This document shows positions 48,643-59,851 of a stretch of DNA of 64,000 bases, one piece after another. Source of the DNA: Gymnorhina tibicen. Lineage: Eukaryota > Chordata > Aves > Passeriformes > Artamidae. The stretch covers positions 1-64,000 of the forward strand of contig VXAZ01007584.1 of the NCBI GenBank assembly GCA_013399875.1, written 5' to 3'. Each line of letters opens with the position of its first letter. The first letter of the stretch is position 1. A program made the position numbers and the translations under genes. The notes under the pieces are model-generated. The model worked only from the letters and a program-made list of their open reading frames with translations, did no database searches and had not been told where the DNA came from.

Positions 48643-50386
48643 GAGTTCTACACAGCTTTTAGTGCTTTTGAGGATCTACTTAAGCTGTAGAAAACATTAT
48701 AGATATGTCACAGGACCAAGAACACAAAGTAATTCAAATGACAGAAGAAACCAATAGGAAAATGAGAGGTGCAGCACCTCAAAAGGAGAGTTGCAACACC
48801 AAGTCCTAAACTGTCTTCTTGCCCCATGGCATGGCTGTGTTTGAAAAACCAAGGTGCAGTAGTGTATCACTTACCAAAGCATGGTTTCAGTACTGTTTTA
48901 ATAATCATCACAAAATGAGATAAATAATATTTATCATGATTGGCAAGTAGGTTTTCCTACAGAAAAAAATTAGGTAGTATTTTCCTTAAAGTCGGATTGA
49001 AATGCTTTACTTCTGAAAAAGCAACTTTCTTTTTGTTAAATTTGGGAAACATCAGAACCTTTAACTTATTTTCAACAGATATGGCTGATATGGCCATAAA
49101 AAACTTCAACAGGTTTTTCTCAATTGAAAATGAATCTACTATTTCATAAAGCAAAAAAAAATTTTAAAGTGTCAGATGAGTCAGAATCAAAACCAACACT
49201 GAATCAAAAAGTAATGAAATCAGATGCAAACCCAAAACCCGTACTGATCAAAATGTAGTAAAAAGAAAAACAAAAAAACCATACTTCTGTTGTTTGGCTC
49301 AACCTGAAACAAAATTCCACTCATTTTTTACCTGTCTGTCCGTCTCTCAAATCCATCACTCATCAGGCTCTTGCTTTGGGCAGCTAATCTCCCTGTTGTG
49401 CCATTTGGCTTGGAGACGGATTCCGTGCATGACACTGGCTCTGCAAAATAGGGTGCACGTAAATAATGCCTCCAATCTTGGCACAGCACCTGAAAATCCT
49501 CACAGTGCTGGTCCCTCAACCAACCCTGGCCCAGAGACATCTGTCTGAGTCCATGTTGCAATGGAGAAGGCAAGTTCCCAGCATCTCCAGGAACAACCTC
49601 AGTGATTCAACAGATTCGTATTTGTATCAGCAAGCAGAGAAGAAGTAATGCCTGTTTCAGAGGCCCTGGAGCAAAGAAAAAACCCCACATTATCTTTCCC
49701 AAAAACCTCACAGCCACTTATCTGAAGCGGCTCATGACAGTGAAAGTGGATAAATGTGTCATGTAATGCTGCAATGAGATTTTTAAAGGCAGGCATGATT
49801 TCACTTAGGCAAGCAAGGGAAGGGTGAGTCAGCAGATGGTTTCGTAACAGCGATCCACAGCTGCCTCCAGTGTGGTGGCTCCAACGTGGCCAGCAAGGCA
49901 GGCTGGCTGGTGGGCTGGGAGGGTGCCAGCTGTGACCCCGACCTGCCAGGACACAGCCACCAAAGCCAACACGGAGAGAAGCAGCACCTGAGGAAAACTG
50001 CTGAGGCAGAGAAGGCAAATGCCATGGGAGAAAAACACCAAAAAGTCTTTGTAAGCCAGGGTAGGTCCACCATGGTCTTCATCCTCCCTCCCATGGCTGC
50101 TTCCTATCTCATCTCTCTGAATCCCACAAAACTTCCTCTTATGGAGGAAGAGGAAGATGAAGAGGGAGAGGAAGGCTCTAGGAGGCCTGGGAGTTTATTC
50201 CCCCCTTCCCAGCTCCTCTTTTACACAAGTCTGGATGCCCTTTACCCCATGGGACAGGGCTGATGACCTGCTGGTGCCAGCATTTCCCCACCCACCACGG
50301 TGCCTGGTTGGAGCCAGCTGCTCCATAACTGCCTGGGAGCCACAGCACAGCAGCCCTGTCCTACCCCCAGGCAATGCTGACACAGT

Positions 50387-50412
50387 CCCATGCAGGATTC
50401 CCATGCAGGATT
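50387..50412 (+). repeat. 13-base perfect tandem duplication
   Basis: CCCATGCAGGATT occurs at 50387-50399 and again at 50400-50412, and a further CCCA follows. Confidence 0.9.
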
Positions 50413-52739
50413 CCCACCCAGGAGCCAGGTGGAGTTGCAGGGAATGATGCTATGATGTCTGAAGAGCACGTGAGTTCTGCAGCACCCAAATGAAGGGCAG
50501 GAAGGTGTCCTTCCTCCCTCCCCGAGCTCGGGGACATCAGGGCCTCCTCCCTCTGTCCCTGTGTTGAAGGAGAAAGCAGGAACAGCCAGGGAGGAGCCAT
50601 CAGGGTCTCTTGGACCTGGAACAGCCTCTGTTCCATGGAGGGAGGCAATGGAAGGAGGACTACAGATCATAGAATTCCACCCGTGGTCTGTAGACCGAAG
50701 CTTCACCCGGGTTTTTTTCCTGCTCACCATCCTTTATTCACATCCCACTGGCATAAATATCCTACATAACTGTGTTCTGCCTCACATCTGTGCCAAACAC
50801 GAGCAACACGTCAGCCAGCCCCAGAATACTTGTGAGGTAACATCAAAACACCTTCAGTGAGAGAAAAGGAAGTAGTGAATAGGGGATGATGAGCAAGATA
50901 AAAAAATGGATGAAGCTTCAAAAAAACTGTGGATTTGTTCACAAAATTTGGGGAGTTTATCAACCCTAATTTTTATAATAACCCATCCTTTCAAGTACAT
51001 TTTGCCATGTGAACTCTGATAGGTTTTCTAGGCCTTAGTCTGATTCTGTTCTACTTGATATTTCCTCTGGTTATTCCTGCACAGGTTCACACTCACCATT
51101 GCATTTCTTTCTTTTTTTTTTTTTCCCCTTGCAAGAAAGTCATGATCAGCCTCCCTGAAAAACTCTGCAGTTCAAGAGTGCCATCTTGAGGCCTCCTGCG
51201 TATAAGGACTACGTGCTGATTGAACTTCGAGTATTCAGGGAGTTATTTACATTTAAAATATCATTTTAAAAAGGCATGAGCCTGTGTACAGAGGGGCAGT
51301 TCATTTCTGCTGTGTATTACCTGGAGTTAAGGGATCTAGCCAACAGAAATGTCACCCACAGTCAAGATTTCCAAAAGCAAACAACACTAGTGAGTGCTCT
51401 GCTTTGGGGTATACTATTTGAAATGCCTCAGGAGATACCTGGTGTTCAGACTGTGCTCAGTTCCAGCCATCTGAAAAATCAATGAACTTGCAAAGTATTT
51501 TAAGCCAGGTACTGAAAATGAATAATTATTATTTTAATTTTTTTTCTATAAGATGCATGTTTGTATGTGTAATTTCAGTTAAAGGCAAAGTCAGAGAGAA
51601 AATAAGACTATGGCTTTCAAAACTATTTTAAGTCTACATGGGGAGAATATTGCTTTAGATTTTCCCATGCTTTAAAATAGAGGAGAAACCTTCATGCTTT
51701 GGAGTATAAGCTTAGGGGTTATTATGAAATCTTTCTGCTTCTACAGCATAGTCCAGACACCACTAATTTATCCCTGCAGGAGAGACGGGTAGATTGTTAC
51801 AACAAACCATGCATAGGTTGAGAATTTACCGCTGAAAGTGGGATGTTGCTTTTCATTCTTCCTGCTGTAGCTGCCAGGTGGCTTTGGGCTTGGGAAAAGG
51901 ATGTGTGCCAGCACGTTCACAATGAAGTGCCCTAAGGATGAGGCGCCACAGGAAACCAGAGACCCTCAAAAATATGCATTGTTAGCACCACAAATAACCC
52001 CGTGTTTCCTTGCGATATTTTTCATTTGGAAGCTGAGCAGAAACGTAAACCTTTCTGAAGTGATTGCCCATGATGCACATCCCCCAGTTACCAGCACTAT
52101 CAAAGCTGCACGAGTATGTTCTTTTTGGTATTTTTACAAGAACTGGAGATAGCATTAGATGGGAAGTCCTAAAACTGTGAATTTGACTGAAGTCCAGATG
52201 AAAAGCAATCTACCTCCAGCTACGTAAGAGTCAATCTACAGGAAGAAGTCCTGCTTGCTTTCCAGCAGCAGCAGACTGCAGCAGAAGGTAATTTTATCCT
52301 CAGCGTTTAGTACAGCTACGACATATCTCACAAAAGAAATCCAGTATCGGTTCTGATCATCCTTAAACTATCAGGATCTGAGTCATAGCCCGGTCTGGAA
52401 GGAGGAGTGGGTAAGAAACTAATTTCCCTTTCACAGCAGAGAAAACCACGAATTTAATTTTTTTTTTTTCCTTGCTTGGAAGCCCAAAATACCTTGCCAA
52501 TAATCGGTGAAGTTGTGTCAGATCTCCTGAACGGGGTGGGAGCACCTTGGGACAGCCCATGGACTGTGCTTCCCACACAGACCTCCTTGTGCTGCCGGCC
52601 AGGGCAGCTTCAGGAGGACTTGGGCTGAAAGAGAGGATTTTTTAGTAGTCCAACAGAGACTAAATAGGACAGCCACAGTTGAAGGGTTAGAGCAAATGAG
52701 GTCCATCTGCACAAAGAAAGGCCATTTCGGAGATCTAGG

Positions 52740-53720
52740 TTGTGTTAAAACTATTCACAGTGAATAAATGCCCGATTCTGGGTGTAGCCTGTGTTATTAA
52801 TTGAGGACTAACACGCTGCTGAGCATGAATGGTGCGGCAGAGTCTGTCTCTGTGTGAGTGAGAGATCGCTGAGACTGAGCTGGGAGCTGGTTCACTTGGA
52901 AACTATGGCTTGGGAATGAGCCAGGTGTCTATTTTGGGTCTCTTCATAGGCTGGAACTGCCTGCAGTCAAGCTGGACTCCTTTCTAGGACAAGCCAAAAT
53001 GTTGCTCTGTCTTCTAGAGGAGCAAAGAGCAGGAATAGTGCAATAACTGAAAAGATTATAACTTAGTTGGCTCTTAGCTCTAGGGATGTTCAAATAATTT
53101 TAAGCCTGCTACTGTAATTTTTATGATAAATTCCCAATGACAATTGGGAAGCTAATCAAAAGGTTCAAGAAGATTTACACAAAAGTTAATTCCGTAGCCT
53201 AATCAGCTACTGAAAGGTTTTGAAAGTGGAAGTTTTGACAATTATTTAGCCAAATGTTACATTTACATTTGCCAACGAGGGATGAAATTTGAGTACATGT
53301 TAATATCCTTTTGAATGTTTCATAAAATTTGCATTAATCAAGGTATTACTAGGTTGTCTTCGAAGTTTTTTGTTTCGCAGTGACTGCAGTGCATCATAAC
53401 ATATCTTACGTGGGCTGTAAAAGGATGACATTGTGTCCTGTCACATCTTCAAGTTGTATTCTAAGCAAGTATTTTTGCCTGTGTTAGTAGGAAATCTAAA
53501 TGTTCTGTAAAACTGTAATTTTGGAGCCTTTTTCCTTTGTCTTATTCTGTACTTTCTTAAGATATTTTAGGTACTTGACATTCATATGTATGCCTTTCTA
53601 CAAACTTGATTTATAATTATAAGTCAAAAATAATTAGTGCTGCCTTCTAAAAGGATTCACACAATTAAAAGTTTTTTCTGTCAAAGTTAATAAACTTTAT
53701 TCTCTGAAGAGATAAATGGA
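52740..53720. promoter_or_regulatory. Conserved-noncoding-element-like block
   Basis: About 1 kb of non-repetitive sequence, strongly AT-rich after 53040, with no open frame over 60 codons. It includes TATTAATTGAGG, TTTATGATAAATTCC, a 20-base inverted repeat TTCCCAAT-GACA-ATTGGGAA (53131-53150), TTTGCATTAATCAAGG and TTTATAATTATAAG. The long ORF-poor, homeodomain-core-rich texture is typical of developmental enhancers, but it is also common in ordinary AT-rich DNA. Confidence 0.25.
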
Positions 53721-56700
53721 TAAAAGAAAAAGAAGACTTGCTTTACAACCAGTGGCCAAAGACTAACTACTGACAGTGACTGGGGTGATCTTCCCAGGTT
53801 ATGTTCAAAAATGACACACAACAGAAGAAAACCATCTCATTGGAAGGAGAAGAGCAGCTGGTCTGTCTTGAGTTAAGCCATCACTGCGGTGATTTGGAAT
53901 GGTAAATGCAGGAACATTCCGTGGACATGGTTGTGAGGTAAGAAAACCATTAGCAGTTTCAGAAGATATTTCTGCCAGGGACATGCAGATCATTTTTTTT
54001 TTTTTATTCCTGCATGTGTAAGAAGTATTTCCAGGAGAACTTAAATAGCATCACTTGCTTGAGAGTGAAGTGTTGGAGCTCCTGCAATGAGAACTGAATA
54101 TGGAAATTAAGAAGTAATAGAAAATAAAACTGTTGTTTCAAACACACTCTCCATGCACTGGGAAACACAGAGCACTCCACCAGTGCTGCCATCAGCAAAT
54201 ACCAGCTGCACATTGTGAAATGCTGGGTATAGCTCTGTGATAAGTTTATGTACATATTTCTCTGCTTTAAGCAAAGAAACTTAAGGAATGGGACCTAAAA
54301 GAAGGATTGTCCTTGAATGAACTCTGAAAAAATAAAGCCATATGGAATCTGTATGTAATCTTCTTACCTTTATGCATTTTGTTTTGTTCCAGTTGTAAAG
54401 TGAGACTCCAAGTTCACCTGCCTGAAGGTCTAGAGCTAGAGAAAGCTGAGGAGCAAGGTAAGCAAAGAGACCTAACCAACCTCACGAGCAAATAAGTGAG
54501 AAAATCATTACAAAGAGAGTGTGTGAGTGTGTGTGCACATGGAAAATTTTGCCATGTGAATGATGGCATATATAAAAACACATATGCTGCACTGCATCTG
54601 AAGGCACAATTGTTCTACAGGCAACCTCAAAAGTACACAAATGGGAACTTGCAAGTGTGTGCAGGCTGTGAACTCCTCGTGGTGTGAGGAGGCACCATGA
54701 GTGTTATGTTCACCTACACCCGTCATCAGCCAAGCCACCCGTGATACAAAGCCAACAATATCGGTTCAACCCAGATTAAAATTAAAAAAACCTGATTGTA
54801 ACGCTGTCCATATTAAAAAAATATATATATATATAAAAAAATGTGTGGCTTTGTGTGCAACATCAGCTGTCTTGAGGGGATCCAGTGTTTCTGAGTAAAA
54901 ACACAGTGCTAGAGCTCTCCAACCTTGTAGCACCTCTCTCACCTTGTAGCAGGGCTGGTGCCTTCACCAGCTGGGCACTTTGCACCAAATCATGTCACAG
55001 CTGTGGACGTGGTGATGGGGACAGCAGCCACGGACTAGGGGACAGAAGGGAAAATAACTGTACAGAAAGCCGTGCTTGCCTTTTTCCTTTGCTAGTTTTT
55101 GATCTTACCCTGGGGGAAGATGTTCAGTTTGCCTGTTAAAAAGCTGAAGATCCAGATGGGAGCAAGGCTGTAAGCAAGACGGCTGTGGCTGCTGGCATTC
55201 CTAAAGCAGATCCACTTATTCTTGTTCAGAAACAGCTTTGACAGTGTTAAAACGAAGGGAGGCAGAGGAAGTTTGCTGAACGCTTCTTCCATCACTGTGG
55301 CCATCAGTGGGGCTGATAGTAATTGTAGGAAATTAATGTGGAAAAAGCAGCTGCAAACATAGGCACAGCCTCAAGCTATCAAAGTGACTCCTGTGTATTA
55401 TTTTTTCTCTGGAGAGGACTGCCCAGTCTCCCAGGAAACCAAGTTTGGCTACATCCTCCTTTTGCCTTTCATGTAATGTGTCAATAACTATTTATAATTG
55501 TTTTTTCTTCACGTACAGTCAGAATACACATTAACTCCAGGCAGCAGTTTTTCTTTTTAAAGTCGGTGGAAACACAGGTTTCAATTTCCTCCCTGTTTCT
55601 GATTTATGATTAATGCACATCTCCTTTGCAATGGCTCATATGCTGTCACTTTTGAACAGAAGAGCACTAGGGAACTTCCAACTTTGAAATTAATTACAGG
55701 AATAAAGCCTTCTCTGCCTATTTTCTAATTATCCCTTTCTTTGTTAATGCCAAATAATGCCTTTAGCATCTTCCTGGAAAAAGTCTCATTGATCCCGCTC
55801 TGTGATTATGGTGCTTTTATCTCCCATCTGTGCTGTGAAAGCTACAGGCCTTCCATTTCCAAAGCAAAAACCTCCATGATTAAAATCATTAGTACAAACA
55901 ATAAAATAAAGAAGTCTGTACAGGTACATGATGCAAGCCATACACAAGGCAGCCTTATCTAGTCATGGATGAAGGAGGAAAAAAAAATTACATGACTCTG
56001 TGATTGAAGGACAAATTAGACTTTAAACTAACCTAAGAAATTTTGCAGACACTGAGAAAACTCCCAAGCACTGAGAGTCCACTGGTGAGCTGGATGGACA
56101 AAGGTCATGTCCCAGACAAGGCTGAGCTCTGGAGCAAAGCAGTTGTGCTGCTTCAGTGCTCACATTTGCTCTTTGCTAGCCCCATGTCTCAGCTGCAGAA
56201 GGGGCTCTCACAGGTCAAGGTGTCATCCGTGTCCACTCCGGCTTGCCCCAAGAAGTTGGGATGGCAAGGAGGATCCTGGGGACGGAGCTGGAATTGAGAT
56301 GGATGATAAGATGAGACCGGAGCCAGGAAGAAAGGATGTCTTGCCAAGCTCCTGGATCAGGACAGGAGCACCCTGGGGTGTCAGCCACAGGAGGTAGCAG
56401 CAGCCCCACATTCGGTCTGTCCACCTCCCCCTGCCCAACACGGGGAATCAGCAGGGATGGAGTGATTGTGTTTTTACAAGTTATTCAATCACCATCCAGC
56501 TTTGCCAGGTGCCTCTGGGAGGAGGTTTTCATGTACAGTGACTTTTGACCAGAGCCTGGAGAAGGGAGTTTCCCAGCGTGACATCTCCCTGCACCCATGG
56601 CAAGCACCTGGTGGCTGCTGCTGCTCCACTTCCCGAATGAGGTATTCCCTCCTGATGGGAGCAGCCTGTGCTCCGGGAGCACTCCCTTTGCAGGAAGAGC

Positions 56701-56938
56701 AGAGGACAGCCTGTGCTTGCTTGGAACGCTTCCATCCCTCCTGCCACACCCTGTTCTGTGCCCACCTGCCACAGCCTCCTGGGGACACCAGGGCAGGGCC
56801 AGCAGCAGGGCTGGGTGGGCTGGAAGAGCTGGATTCCCAGCACGGAGCTGTCGGCAGCTCCAGGACTCTGCCAACATTATGAAACTCACAGAAAAGCGCA
56901 CGTGTGTCATTTTTTTGCCTCACACACCTCATGTCAGA

Positions 56939-56942
<4 letters not shown>
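53721..56942. other. Gene-free interval
   Basis: No gene recognised apart from the small exon candidate at 54393-54457. Simple repeats: a T13 run at about 53993-54005, GTGTGTGAGTGTGTGTG at about 54518-54534 and (AT)n at about 54820-54834. The segment 56050-56900 is GC-richer, with overlapping frames on both strands (up to 147 codons) and no recognised product. Confidence 0.5.
54393..54457 (+). other. Candidate small internal exon
   Basis: A strong acceptor (GCATTTTGTTTTGTTCCAG, ending at 54392) and a strong donor (CAAG/GTAAGC, the GT at 54458-54459) bracket 65 bases. One of the three frames is open throughout (phase: 1 base, 21 codons, 1 base) and reads CKVRLQVHLPEGLELEKAEEQ. No family is recognised. 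It could be an exon of an unannotated protein gene or of a long non-coding RNA, or a decoy. Confidence 0.25.
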
Positions 56943-56974
<32 letters not shown>

Positions 56975-56998
56975 CTGTTTTTTNTTTTTTTTTTTTTT
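56943..56998 (+). repeat. Poly-T tract with one undetermined base
   Basis: About 56 bases are almost pure T, broken by CTG near 56975-56977 and by an N at 56984. On the minus strand it would be a poly(A) tail, but the sequence to its right is not recognised as a retrocopy and no AATAAA is seen on the minus strand just inside it. The length is unreliable because homopolymers are hard to sequence. Confidence 0.9.
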
Positions 56999-59010
56999 GC
57001 TTTATCTCAGTTTTGGCTCCACAACTTGTTCTCTAGTTTGTTCTCATGATCCTTTGAGTTGTGCCATGGTGCTTTCAGCTGCTTGCAGAAGAGTTGGCAG
57101 GTAGCTCCCGTTTTTCCTCCCAGTGTGATTTAACCACAGAGAGCCAGAGGGGATGACGTTTGTGCAGGTTAGTGACCTGGAGGCCTGGAAGCTCTGGAGG
57201 GTGATGAACTGCTGTGTAATGGGGAGTCCCAAAAGTACCCTGCAAGCTGAGTTACAAACACCTGGGGAGCAGTGGTGCTCTCAGCTCCACATCCCACATC
57301 CTCCCTTTGAAACATGTGAGTTGGCTTTCCGTTGCTTTCCCTGATTTTTTTTTGCCATTACAGAAGAGGCTGAAGCTTCTCCAGGGGAAATACTGGTGAA
57401 ATGTCATGGAGGATCAAAAGTAACACAGCACTAGGTTCCCCATCTCAAACAGGACCCCAACAGCTCAAAAACAGCTTCAAAGAAATCACATCATGGCAGC
57501 AACGGCAGCAATAAATCTCTGATAGAGCCACTGGAGAAAGTTCTGTGAATTTTAAGACAATGTGTGCTGTCAAAAAAGAAAAGGAAAAAAACCCCATGAG
57601 TTTAAGTGTTCGTTATGAAAAAAATTCTATCTTTTTTGGCAATTTCTTGAAGGGCTTGATGTTTCTTGGGTTTTCTTCAAAGAAGATCCACAGAAACCAG
57701 TCAGAAAATGAGCACATTCCTTGTAATACCTAAAATTAACAACTGCGAGGCCCCAGTCTAGACCTGATGCACTTCTTAAAAATTAGGTTGGCCTGCACTC
57801 TTCATTTATTTACTCACCCAGCAGCCCAAGGGAATATTCTTCGTGTGTGAAGCAAAGCACGTGCCCTTGCAAGAGCAGATTTTATGTCCCTAAAAGCAAA
57901 AATGTAATGCTGCGAATGAAGGAATGCCTCATTAGAATTGCATTTACTTCGCCACAAATGCCAGCCAAAAATATATATATTTTTTTAAAACTTATACCCC
58001 CACTTACGGCATCCAGATACATTCTGCTACCAAAAAAGGGGCCACGAGTGGCCTGTGGTATGATCCCTTGTCTAAGGGTGTCTTTGCAGCTTATTAAAGA
58101 GATGCCTAAACAGCATGTAAGCAAAGGGGTTGTGGGGAAAGAGAGAGATTGAAGATAGCTGGCAACGATCCCAATTTAAGAGCAATTGAAAGAACACTGG
58201 GGCCCAAGATGGGATTCTCATCTCTGTCTCCACACAACTTCCCACCAAGAAATACTCTTCCCTACAGACAGTTCCATGACAGCAACAGCCAAGGATCAAA
58301 AGCCAACCTTGAAATAACTTTCTATTAAAGTTTGTTTTAACAAAACGAGCTTTGGATGAAATTTCAGTTCTTGAAATTACAGCAGATTTTTTTTTTTCTG
58401 GTTGGATTCAGTTCTGCTTTCCCATCCAGATTTTCCTATAAGCAAGGTTAGGGCCAACTTCTTTTATCTCAGTGAAATTTTGCCTTCGTGGATTAGGAAA
58501 AAAAGAAAGTGGGGTGTTTGTTGCAAAACACTGTCAGGAATTCCCCCAGCTAACGTGCCCTTGCTTCTCTCTCCATAGGCTGAGACTCACATTTTTGCTT
58601 TTGGAATGGGAGCAGTTTGCATACTGCAGCTGGGAAAAGCACATCTCTTTCTGAACTCAGGGAGGCAAAGGCAGCCCAAGGAGGCACTTGCATGGTTGCA
58701 TGGCAAAGAGATGTTAGCTCGGGCTCCCACAGACTGCTGTGACTGTCCATGCCAAGAGCAAAATGTATTTTATTTACAGCGTGCAGGAAAGTTGCAGAAT
58801 GTTTCTGAAGATTGGTGGCTGCCCTGTGAATTCACTCTCTCCAGAGTTCAACAAGCAGTCAGCTGCTGAAAGAGCCTCTGAAAGTTTTCATTGAGTTGAT
58901 GGCTGCCTCCCCTCACCAGCTATCTTCCTGATTGAGGTTAAATAAGGACAAGCCTTTAAAACTCTACTATCTTAAAACAAGTTACCTTATTTTTTGCTGA
59001 TTTGGCATCT
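56999..59010. other. Gene-free interval
   Basis: No gene or interspersed repeat recognised. It contains the acceptor-bounded frame at 58579-58869. AT runs occur near 57970-57987 and a T9 run near 58388. Confidence 0.5.
58579..58869 (+). other. Candidate terminal exon, unsupported
   Basis: An acceptor (TTGCTTCTCTCTCCATAG, ending at 58578) opens a frame of 96 codons ending in TGA at 58867-58869. The translation begins AETHIFAFGMGAVCILQLGK and contains a short Cys cluster (DCCDCPC). Its composition is mixed and protein-like. The acceptor's own TAG is the preceding in-frame stop, so the coincidence of frame start and acceptor is partly built in. No family is recognised, and dozens of frames this long are expected by chance. 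Confidence 0.15.
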
Positions 59011-59105
59011 ATTTCCATGGAAACAGGAGCAAGAACTAGAAGCCAGCAGCTGAAGTTGGCTACACTAGTGCTCTTGGCTTGTTCTGCTTCCATTTCCATG
59101 GAAAC
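59011..59105. promoter_or_regulatory. Paired X-box-like palindromes (RFX-type sites)
   Basis: ATTTCCATGGAAAC occurs identically at 59011-59024 and 59092-59105, 81 bases apart. Each contains the perfect 12-base palindrome TTTCCATGGAAA. The 14-mer matches the RFX-factor X-box pattern (GTTNCC-AT-GGNAAC) at every defined position except the first base. The rest of the interval is not duplicated, so this is not a simple tandem duplication. A paired regulatory site is plausible. Confidence 0.45.
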
Positions 59106-59818
59106 TGATGCAAAATCAGTGCAAACAAGGCAAAGTTTGCTTTTTTTTTAAATTAACCCTTTCTTGATTTTCCAATTCCAGATTGATTTGTCACCAGAAA
59201 GACAGACACAAAGTCACTGGAAATGCAAGAAAGAGCAGCACAGATGCCTTCACGAGCCTGTGCAGGTGATTGCGTGTGAGTATGTGTGTGCACTTCATTT
59301 CCTAACATGGATCTTCAAAGTAATCTCCAATTTACTTTGAGAGTGCTAAAGAAAAGGAAGTGTGAAGTGATGTAAGGGAGGGTGCCACGCACAATTGTCC
59401 CCCACGGAAGTTAAAAGCAGAAGTAATAAAGTGGCAATGGAGGGAAGCAGTTTGATGAAAAAAAATGGCACTTCTTGCCTACAGCTTTCTAGGAGTTTTC
59501 CATAGCTTTCTCTGAAGCTATGTATGGTCTCCTTTTTTGGCTAAAAACCCGCTGGAACTCAGATTTTGGCATACCATTTTTGGTTTTTTCTTTCTTTTTT
59601 CCCCCCCTCCTAATCTGGCAGTGTGCTAGAGCACACAAGCTCTCAAAGGTGCTGGGTAACACACAAAATTTAATGTGTAGCCAAGGCATTGCAGGCTGAG
59701 TTACAGAGTTTAGGCAGGCTGGGATTGACCATGGAGCATGAGATATGCAGGTTTTCTTTGAGTTCATGGCTGAACCTCATCTGAGATCGAGTCATGTTTG
59801 AGGAATTTATTCACTTAC

Positions 59819-59851
59819 CTTGCTTCCTCAACAGAGATTTTGGTGCCTATC
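59819..59851 (-). other. Candidate micro-exon, reverse strand
   Basis: Read on the reverse strand, CCAGATTTTTCAG forms an acceptor just before a 33-base segment that ends GAGGAAGCAAG, followed by the near-consensus donor GTAAGTG. One frame is open across it (IGTKISVEEA plus a split codon). The small size and the short polypyrimidine tract make it weak evidence on its own. Confidence 0.14.

Larger units (their letters stand above)
48251..52739. other. Gene-free interval
   Basis: No gene recognised. Small features: an octamer ATTTGCAT (48635-48642) in an AT-rich stretch, a GC-richer segment about 49850-50700 with many overlapping frames on both strands (up to 162 codons), a 13-base tandem duplication (50387-50412), and T runs near 51111 and 52460. 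Confidence 0.5.

Noticed and set aside
54816..54836. AT repeat as a possible origin or unwinding element
   Set aside because: It is a short (AT)n next to A runs, an ordinary microsatellite with no other support.
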